DNA from: Hamiltosporidium tvaerminnensis
Lineage: Eukaryota > Microsporidia > Dubosqiidae
DNA: 64,000 bases
Direction of reading: 5' to 3'
NCBI GenBank assembly: GCA_022605425.2
Contig: CM061246.1
Coordinates: forward strand, 1,361,501-1,425,500
In this document: one piece after another, positions 56,061 to 64,000 of the stretch
Layout: each line of letters starts with the position of its first letter
Numbering within the stretch: the first letter of the stretch is position 1
Notes under the pieces: model-generated
Databases searched by the model: none
Told to the model about the DNA's origin: nothing
Seen by the model: the letters and a program-made list of their open reading frames with translations, nothing else
Made by a program: the position numbers and the translations under genes

Positions 56061-59000
56061 TTTCGTACCTAGAATATTTGTAGCTTACTTTATTTACTGA
56101 TTTGTAAGCATGTGGGGCCTTAAAACAAATCAAAAGGAAAAATTTATATTTTGTGAAGTATAATCCTATCGTATAATATTATAAAAACGTGAATAAACCT
56201 AGTAGTTTTACATTGTCCGATACACATGATAAACCCGGTGCAAAATATTTTAGATAAAACTATAAATAATAAATTCAGAAAGAAATCAGTGTATCTTAAA
56301 GCTTCTTTGATAGTAAATTCATATATAATATATATTAGATGTATATAACTAACTGAATTTTAATATTTCTTTTTAGATTGAAAGTTTATCATATGACAAA
56401 AACTGTAAAAATGTAATTTAAAAACAACTTCAAACTATTTCATTTTTCGTTGATAATTATAATAAATATTAGTGTGATATAAATGGATTTTTTCTTGTAT
56501 CTAAGAGATTTCTTATTATTTTTCAATTCCAGAATAAAACATAACAGATAAAATATTTTGAGGAATAATAAAATAACCATTAAAAAACATAATTTTTGAT
56601 TGTAAATTTTTTCATAGAAGATTTTCTAGAAAATTTAGAATAAACTATACAATCGATAATATAATCCAAATAAGCAAATTTCTAATGTGTTTTATTTCAA
56701 GATTATATGTATCTTTTGGTTTTTTATATTTGCTAGCGTTTTTAATAACCAAAGATTCGGGGCTATCAGTTTTGAATGAAATTCGAGGCTTTGATTTTAC
56801 CGGATATGTCATTATTTAAATTGGCGAAAAAAAATTATTTAAGAAACTATAATTTATCATTCAATAAATTTATCTCCACGTTTGGAATTAGTTTTTTGCT
56901 GCGAGAAAAACTATAATTTACTGTTTGGTATATTAAAGATACAATTAAAAAATAGTGATAACATAATTTTATTTAATGTAAACTATTTCTATTGCTCGAT
57001 TTAGCAAAATTTCAAATATTCTTCTCTTTGCATGTAAAATTTTTTTAGATTCGGGTTTCTGCTATTTTCTGTGCCAATTTATGGTAATTTTTTTAAAAAT
57101 AAAACAATCAATACTTGGGAATGCTCAACTTAGACCTACAATCCTTTTATTGGTATGTCTCATTAAATATGGGGTAAGTATTCACCTTGCTCTTTATATA
57201 CTATATTTGCAGAGTGTTTAAATTTTAAAGAAATATTTGAGGCAAAAAACTTATTCGGCGATAAAAAAAACAATGGTATTTGTATTATTTTTGGATTAAC
57301 TTAGCTATTAAATATCTCCGTTTTTCACGATCTTTTATTTCTAGCATACTTCATTGTGTATTTTAGCACTATCAGTTTAGATTATCGTAATAGTACTTTA
57401 CAAGGTAAATAACCAAATTTTGTATCAAAGATCAGCAAAAAATTATACTCTCTTATTTTCGCTTTCATATTTTATGTACAAATTGTACAATCTAATTCCG
57501 AATACATGTTTGGTACCTCTTTAGTTTGTTTTATTAAAATAAAATCATGCTTTTGTGGCCTCAACACGGGTTAATTATTGGCTCGACTCTCATTCTTTGC
57601 ATTTTTTTGAAAAAATAGTGTAAAAATGGCTATTTCAGGTGTTGAGAATTATAATTTAAACTTTCAGATAAAATTTACCTTAAATTATAAACTTAACTTT
57701 GAAACCTATTATAATTATTTAGCTAATTGTTTAATATTCCTCCACAAAATTATATATCAAGTTTTTAGACATCAAAATTTTCTGATATATTTATTTTCTA
57801 TGATATTTACTTCTTATTTAACAAAATAAGAGGTTGTTTCATACCTTAGCTTAAGCTTTTTTCCGTTGGCTAATTTAAATTTTTTTTACACATAAGCTCA
57901 GCTTTGTATCTCAGTTGACTTTCAATCCAATGCGATATTGCAATAAATATTCCCGATTTTGAAGCATTTTAACAATCTTTGTGATCCTGATTTTATTCTA
58001 TGGAGATTCAAATAAAATCTTGTAAAGAAGAAAGCACTACTTTAAGAATACGTCAATTCTGTATTGAATTATTCAAATTTTTGCGGGGCATTGTAGAGTT
58101 ACACGAACATATCTTGCTTTATAAGGCCACATCTACAGATACCTTGGGCTAATTTTTATAGATAAGGTGCAAATCCTAAATAATAACGAATTCATCAGAT
58201 CCTCTAAACAAGAGAAATATGCAATTGTAGCTTGGATGCTGGTATAATAAAGTTATTTTATGTTAGCACATGAAATTTACTGCTTACATGAATTTTAAGT
58301 ATTTTATTTGAGGAGTGAAAGGTTTCTGGTTTCATATAATTGAATTATAAATTGATTTTTATTTGTCGTATTTTATATCCATATGATTACACATAAAATC
58401 AAGCCATTTAAAGGTTGTTTTAATACTCCAAATTACTGCATTTGTATCATATTCTTTTTATTTTATAATATTATTTTTCATAAAATGTGTCAACATATTG
58501 TGCCATAAGGTATAATATTGCATTTTTTCTTACACAAGAAGCCTATCATGTCTAAAAAAAAATATCGTAATATTAAAATAATTTTACATACCTTGTAGGA
58601 TTATATTGCTCATAGACTCAATTGCAATAAATAATACATTACAAATATAAGAGTACAGTACTCTTTCATTTGCATTTTATCTTCAAATCTTCTCTTTAAA
58701 TTATTTTTATTATATCTATTTATAGATTAAGAGAAGTTTGAAAACAAATTTTATTTAATCAGAATTAAATAAAGAAAAAGTTGGTTGCCAAGGTATTAAA
58801 CTACGTACTCGCTTATTTTAAAGTATTTAATTTCATAATTTTTCTTTTCATCTATGTTTTTCTATACTTTTTATTTTATACGAGAACATAAGACTAGTTC
58901 TTTTACTCAAATAACTTTTTGATTGGACTTGACTATCTCTATGCAAATAATCTTATAATCCACTCCTTAGTTTAAACATGGTTATGTAACAGTCATGGTT

Positions 59001-60955
59001 TTCAACGTACTTTACATGTATCTTATTGTTTTAATGATATAACATCCCGTGTCGTGGTTTCATGAAATCAGATACGTAAGTTTGCAGTAAAACCGATTAA
59101 CTGTTTGGTTGTAATTTATTACATCAAAAGAAGGATTATAATATAAGTAAAAGCCATTGGTTCTATAGTATGAAATCATAACTTCTATTCATTCCGTGAA
59201 TTTTCTAATTAAGATGCATATTAAAAAATTTTATTATATAATCAATTAATTTAAAAAAGCATGGAAAGAAATATCCGTATTGATAGTCTTCCACTATTTG
59301 TATTTGTAATCGCATATATTTCTTTTCATTGCAAATCATAACTCAGATTATCTAATGATGGTCATATTTTCACATTTAAAATTCTCAGAGTACAAAAGAA
59401 AATATTAATCTCGGACAAAACTACAGAATTAATTCGTTTTTCGAAACATGATCTCAATTTTCTAAATTTCGGATATTTGTTTTACTACAAAAACCGATTT
59501 CTAAACAAACATCGCATTTAATTATTCTGTTAGTTTATTTGAAACCAAAAGCCTGTATGAATTTCTTAAAAGTTTTTTCTACGAGATGCTATTCCATGAA
59601 TATATTCTTTAGTATTAACTAGAAATAGCGCAAATAAATTTCTTCATTTGTGCGTACGTTTGGTTCTAAACTGCATCTTATAGAACAAGCAACATTTAGG
59701 ACTCGCGCTAGAAATCTTAAACGAAAATGGTATAAAAATTCGGCATATCCTTCATTCGATGATTAAAGTCGGAAATTTGGTATCAAATAATCGATTTCAA
59801 AACTCGGAATTTTATAGCCTCGTTTTATATTACCTGGTCAGGATTTCTTCTTTTTCATCAATTTTTTTAGTCTAAATAAAATACATAATTTAAGTCCAAA
59901 ATTTACTTCAAGACCCAGCAAATTATTCGGGTGCACGTCTTATTTTTATTGCCCGATCTTCTTTCATTTTTTCTCGAAATAAATTTGCGCAAGAAAACAA
60001 CTAAAAACAGATTTTAAATTTCTTTTATATAAATATGCAGCTTTTCTATTATCTCAGTCATTTCTCTAAACTCAGTTGCATTCTTATAAACGGGTAAAAA
60101 CATATTCTAACTATTAGTAATTATAAAATACAATATAAACACAGGAATTCCCATATTTTCATTAAATGAGCTCAATATTGGAGTTCAGAATAGAATAAAT
60201 TGATTAAGAAGTCAAAATTTCAAGGAAAATACTTGTAGGACATTCAGAGAAGTTGTATGTTAGATTCTAGTACAATGTTTAATAATAGTTAGATTTGATC
60301 GAGTTTTTATTTTGTTTACAATCGAAAAACGGTACTTGCTCACTTTTTGTAGCTATTCCTTCGCTTTTTTATGTCAGCATTGTTTGAATTATTTTTAACT
60401 CTCTAACTTTATTTTCTTATACTACGCATATTATTACAGATCTGTCTAAACGAACAAAATACTTGACTATTACTAAATCTGAAAACTTGAATATATATTT
60501 ACTATTTATTATGTAATTAGCATCAAAGTTTGTGTACTTTATAAATAAACCTCTGATGTTCGTACTTCGTATACACTAATTTTTTTTGTTTCATTCAGAA
60601 AATAGCCTAAAAAATTATAATTGCTATGAAATTATATATTCTGATTGTGCAAATATGAACTTATATGAATCACAAATTATAAAAGTAATAAAGTTTTTAT
60701 TTTGTAGTAAGTGAAGTTTAAAAATTTTATTTAGATCGACTGAATCAAAAACAGTTAAAGTGCAATATTTATCGAAATAAACAAAAGAGTGATAAATATA
60801 AAATATATTAAGATCAAAAGATATAATTTCACTAAAACCGAATAAAATTAAAAAAACTGTATAGATTCGAACGGTTAAAGAAATCCAAAAGTATAAGATG
60901 AAAAAACAATATTTTATTTATAAAAATTATCTTAATAGTTCTATTTCAAATCGAT
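56061..60955. other. Long AT-rich desert
   Basis: No gene, RNA, repeat family or composition island recognised over nearly 4.9 kb. A 67-codon hydrophobic ATG frame at 57626-57829 is the only sizeable ORF and is not supported by anything else. Confidence 0.45.
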
Positions 60956-62764
60956 TCAATTACTTTTAATTAATTTTATAATTTTATTTTCAATCTCATT
61001 GATTTCTTTCTTATCATATTTTTCTTCTAAATTCATTTTTTTTAATAAATTAACAGAATTATTCAATTCTGATACTTTTTTAGAATCCAAAACACTATTC
61101 GTTATAAAATTTTCAGTTGTTTTAACAATATTTTCTATTTCATTTTTAAATTCAATATTTTTTTTTCTCTCCAAATCCGCTGTTTTTAATTGTTCGGATT
61201 CATTAATCATTCTATCGATTTCTTGTTCTGTCAGACCACCATTCGGTATTATTTCCATACTTTGTTCCTTGTTATCTATTTGGTCCTTGGCAGTAATTTT
61301 ATAGATTCCATTCGAATCTGCTTCAAATATTACTTCTATTCTCGGTACTCCTTTTGGTAATGGTTTAATATCTTTTAATTTAATATTTCCAAGATATTTA
61401 TTATGGAATGCCAACGGTCTTTCTCCTTGGTATATTTTGATATCAACTTCATCTTGATTATCTTCTGATGTGGTAAAGATTTGACTGACTTTAAAAGGCG
61501 TGGTTGTGTTTCTATTCACTATTTTTGAAAATATACCGCCAACAGTTTCTATTCCCAAACTCAGTGGTACAACATCTAGAAGTAATACATTTTTAATTTC
61601 TCCTTTCAAAACACCTGCTTGTATCGCTGCTCCTTTCGCAACAACTTCATCTGGATTTACACTACTTATAGGTTCAATTCCGAATGTTTCTTTAACAATT
61701 TTTCTTACCAATGGCATTCTTGTCATTCCACCTACTAATATTACATGTTTTATATCCCCAAGTTCTACCTTAGCATCACGCAATGCCTTTTTACATGGCT
61801 CTACTGTTTTTCTCAAAATATTTTCAACAATATTTTCATATTTGCTTCTCGTAAATTCTTCTTCTAAATGTAAAGAATTATTGTTATCAATAAAAGCAAA
61901 AGGAATCCGCACAACTGAAGATTTTTTTACGGACAATTCCTTTTTCAAATTTTCTGCTGCTTCTTTAATTCTTTGCATTCCAATTTTGTCAGTTCGTAGA
62001 TCTACATTATTTTTTTTGTTAAAATTATCTACCAAATACGTAACAATTTCATTGTCTATATCTTCTCCTCCTAGATTTGTATCACCGTTCGTACTTTTTA
62101 CCTCAAAAATACCATTTTTTAATTCTAAAATTGAAATATCAAATGTTCCCCCGCCTAGATCATAAACAGCTACAATTCCGTTTTCTGATTTATCTAATCC
62201 ATATGATAAGGCAGCAGCAGTTGGCTCATTAATTATTCTTATAACATCTAACCCTGCAATAGCACCCGCGTCTTTAGTAGCTTGCCTTTGTTTATCATTG
62301 AAATATGCGGGAACGGTTATAACAGATTTGGTAATTTTGGTATTTAAATACTTCTCTGCTGTTTCCTTCATTTTTGACAAAATAAAAGCCCCGATTTGTG
62401 ATGGTGAAAATTTTTTATCTTCTATATTTATCCATACATCACCATTTACATGTGAAAAAGTAGAATACGGTAAAGATTTTATATATTTTTGTATTTCATT
62501 ATCCATAAACTTTCTACCGATCAGTCTTTTAGAACCAAAAATAGTAGATGTGGGATTTGTTAATAACATTTTTTTAGCGTGTTCGCCCACAAATATTTCA
62601 TCCCCTTCAACAGATACAACAGAAGGTGTAGTTCTGTTACCTTCACTATTTTCAATTACAATAGGTATGTTGTTCTCAAGTACAGAAACACAAGAATTTG
62701 TTGTTCCCAAATCTATTCCAATTATTTTTTGAATACCGCTTGATACATTTATTGAAGAAGTCAT
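60956..62764 (-). CDS. Mitochondrial-type Hsp70 (mitosomal)
   Basis: 602 residues, complete Hsp70. The ATPase domain starts at IIGIDLGTTNSCVSV (14-28), then EGNRTTPSVV, NGDVWINI, SPSQIGAFILSKMKETAE, ITVPAYFNDKQRQATKDAGA, INEPTAAALSYGLDKSE, VYDLGGGTFDISILE and STNGDTNLGGEDIDN; the linker is LLLDVVPLSLGIETVGG and the lid is helical. These are features of the DnaK/Ssc1 (mitochondrial) branch, not cytosolic or ER Hsp70; there is no EEVD or KDEL end. In microsporidia this chaperone works in mitosomal protein import and Fe-S cluster assembly. Only ~12 residues precede the ATPase domain and they lack basic residues except K13, so a classical presequence is missing. CCC 5 nt before the ATG. No co-chaperone nearby. 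Confidence 0.96.
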   Translation of the reverse strand: MTSSINVSSGIQKIIGIDLGTTNSCVSVLENNIPIVIENSEGNRTTPSVVSVEGDEIFVGEHAKKMLLTNPTSTIFGSKRLIGRKFMDNEIQKYIKSLPYSTFSHVNGDVWINIEDKKFSPSQIGAFILSKMKETAEKYLNTKITKSVITVPAYFNDKQRQATKDAGAIAGLDVIRIINEPTAAALSYGLDKSENGIVAVYDLGGGTFDISILELKNGIFEVKSTNGDTNLGGEDIDNEIVTYLVDNFNKKNNVDLRTDKIGMQRIKEAAENLKKELSVKKSSVVRIPFAFIDNNNSLHLEEEFTRSKYENIVENILRKTVEPCKKALRDAKVELGDIKHVILVGGMTRMPLVRKIVKETFGIEPISSVNPDEVVAKGAAIQAGVLKGEIKNVLLLDVVPLSLGIETVGGIFSKIVNRNTTTPFKVSQIFTTSEDNQDEVDIKIYQGERPLAFHNKYLGNIKLKDIKPLPKGVPRIEVIFEADSNGIYKITAKDQIDNKEQSMEIIPNGGLTEQEIDRMINESEQLKTADLERKKNIEFKNEIENIVKTTENFITNSVLDSKKVSELNNSVNLLKKMNLEEKYDKKEINEIENKIIKLIKSN

Positions 62765-63689
62765 TTTTAGGGTTAAATTCCGTTATTTTTTAAGCAAAAA
62801 TAAATAGAAAAATGCAAAGACTTAGCCATTTTTCATGATTTAATAAAAAAAATAAAAAAAAATTTATAGAGAAAACAATTAAAAGTTTAACAATAAAATT
62901 TATTTTATAGCTTATTTGCTTAAAATTTCTCTTTATTGAATACATCTTTTTATTTTTTATTCTATCAGTGCTTTGTATATGAATTTATTTATATTTAAGT
63001 CAATACTTTGATTTGTACATTTTATTCACACAAAAATATCAATAATTTTGTTTAGAGTATATGCAAACGTCTTCTTAATTGCAACCTTTTTTTAATAGAA
63101 GTCATAAGTTTTCAGAACATCATTTCTCTGTATTGATTTTCTGATTGCAACTGGCCAACTTATTCGAATTTTGAATTCACACCTATCCTATTCGAGGATG
63201 CAATGAAATAATCACAACGGAATTTTTATCGATTCCTGTATGTACTTTCTAATTTATATCTTATAAATTCTAAGCAATATCTTCGTGCGGCACGGGTTTA
63301 AGTATTTTATAAATACTAAACTTAGAAAAAAGATCCGTATCATAAAGTAAATCATATTTATTGGTATCCTAACTTTAATTGTTTAAAGTGCATCCACTAA
63401 ATAAATTCCGAATTTAATAAAAACTATCTCGTTAAATTCTTGTTTAAATTAAATATTTGAATTCGTTTTCAGATTTTTTTCACACATATTTCTTTGATTC
63501 ATCACTATTATTTAAATACACATTTTTTAAAAATTGCTTGCAAAAAATGGCTTTTATTGAGCTTTGAATGTTTTAAATTGTGTTTTTCTATGAAAGTAAT
63601 ATAAATACACAATTAATTTTTTTTATCAATTATATTATATACGTGTCTGACTAATTATTTCCACCTATGAGTCAATTAGTTTACATACT
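62765..63689. other. AT-rich spacer upstream of Hsp70
   Basis: Apart from the CCC start motif nothing is recognised. Confidence 0.35.
62770..62772 (-). promoter_or_regulatory. CCC start-site motif of Hsp70
   Basis: Coding-strand AACCCTAAAAATG; 5 nt before the ATG. Confidence 0.55.
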
Positions 63690-64000
63690 ACTATAAAATT
63701 ACCATCATTTCGACAACTTTTCTTCTTTACACCCAATTAATTTCTTTTAAAGATATATTCAAACATTGCTTCATTATATGGTTCTATTCGGTTTTTAGAA
63801 GCCATTTATTATGTAAATAAAAATAATTTTAACATTATTTCTAGTTAGATTTAGCTTGGAATGCAATTTTACATTTTTATTTTGTTATGTAAATTAGCCA
63901 GTTGAGCTTTTTTTCTCAAAGCTCTTCTTCATAACCATATTTACTTGTATAAAGTCTTTTATTGATGCCATATAGATTTGTTATGATTTTCCATCTTATG
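63690..64000 (-). mobile_element. Retroelement fragment at the window edge (copy H)
   Basis: Matches the copy A region 3340-3540 (relic of the QLANLYNEIK...LHSKLY segment: TATGTAAATTAGCCAGTTGAGC against TATATAGGTTAGCTAGTTGAGC, with a degraded Cys/His-side flank). Very decayed; may continue past the window. Confidence 0.55.

Noticed and set aside
61500-62732. Plus-strand ORFs of 144 and 221 codons opposite Hsp70
   Set aside because: Antisense shadows of a strongly conserved gene.
1-64000. tRNA and rRNA genes
   Set aside because: I looked for T-loop-like GGTTCRANYC boxes with a paired A box and for conserved rRNA text and found none I could support; a covariance-model scan would settle it.

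Overview
The window looks like nuclear DNA of a large-genome, very AT-rich microsporidian. The evidence is: compact and divergent versions of conserved eukaryotic genes (NC2-beta, SF3b subunit Rse1, ArfGAP, Erv14/cornichon, a FAD/NADPH reductase); a mitochondrial-type Hsp70 without an obvious presequence, as expected for a mitosome; CCC (GGG on the other strand) 2-6 nt before the start codon of six genes, a start-site signal reported for microsporidia; one candidate very short intron; and many decayed non-LTR retrotransposon copies. The species cannot be fixed from the sequence; a Hamiltosporidium-like organism is only a guess.

Layout. (1) 1-2,050: an island full of the short motif AAGGGTGTTA, holding the 3' part of an unrecognised KGV-repeat gene and the NC2-beta gene. 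(2) 2,430-43,000: an AT-rich desert with sparse lineage-specific genes. Three or four encode probable secreted proteins (5,067-6,350; 11,882-12,832; 16,908-18,185; 34,463-36,463). Others are multi-pass membrane proteins, a membrane-anchored AAA ATPase and a divergent triosephosphate-isomerase-like protein that has lost key catalytic residues. Fragments of one R4/Dong-like retroelement family and copies of a ~0.7-kb non-coding repeat lie between them, with many 60-105-bp tandem duplications. (3) 43,240-54,300: a second GGGTGTTA island with reductase, Rse1, ArfGAP and Erv14-like genes, interrupted by one retroelement copy and one 0.7-kb repeat. (4) 54,300-64,000: desert again, with one clear gene, mitosomal Hsp70.

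How the genes fit together. The housekeeping genes cover transcription repression (NC2-beta), pre-mRNA splicing (Rse1), ER-Golgi traffic (ArfGAP, Erv14-like) and probably mitosomal/Fe-S biology (Hsp70; perhaps the reductase). Secreted proteins with disordered, proline-rich or basic tails are candidates for host-facing factors. Two conserved genes (Rse1 and the reductase) are split by apparent frameshifts, mostly +1. Either the assembly has indels in low-complexity DNA or these loci are really broken or recoded. The most unusual signal is the GGGTGTTA micro-repeat. It fills intergenic DNA and also sits in frame, in both orientations, inside unrelated proteins.
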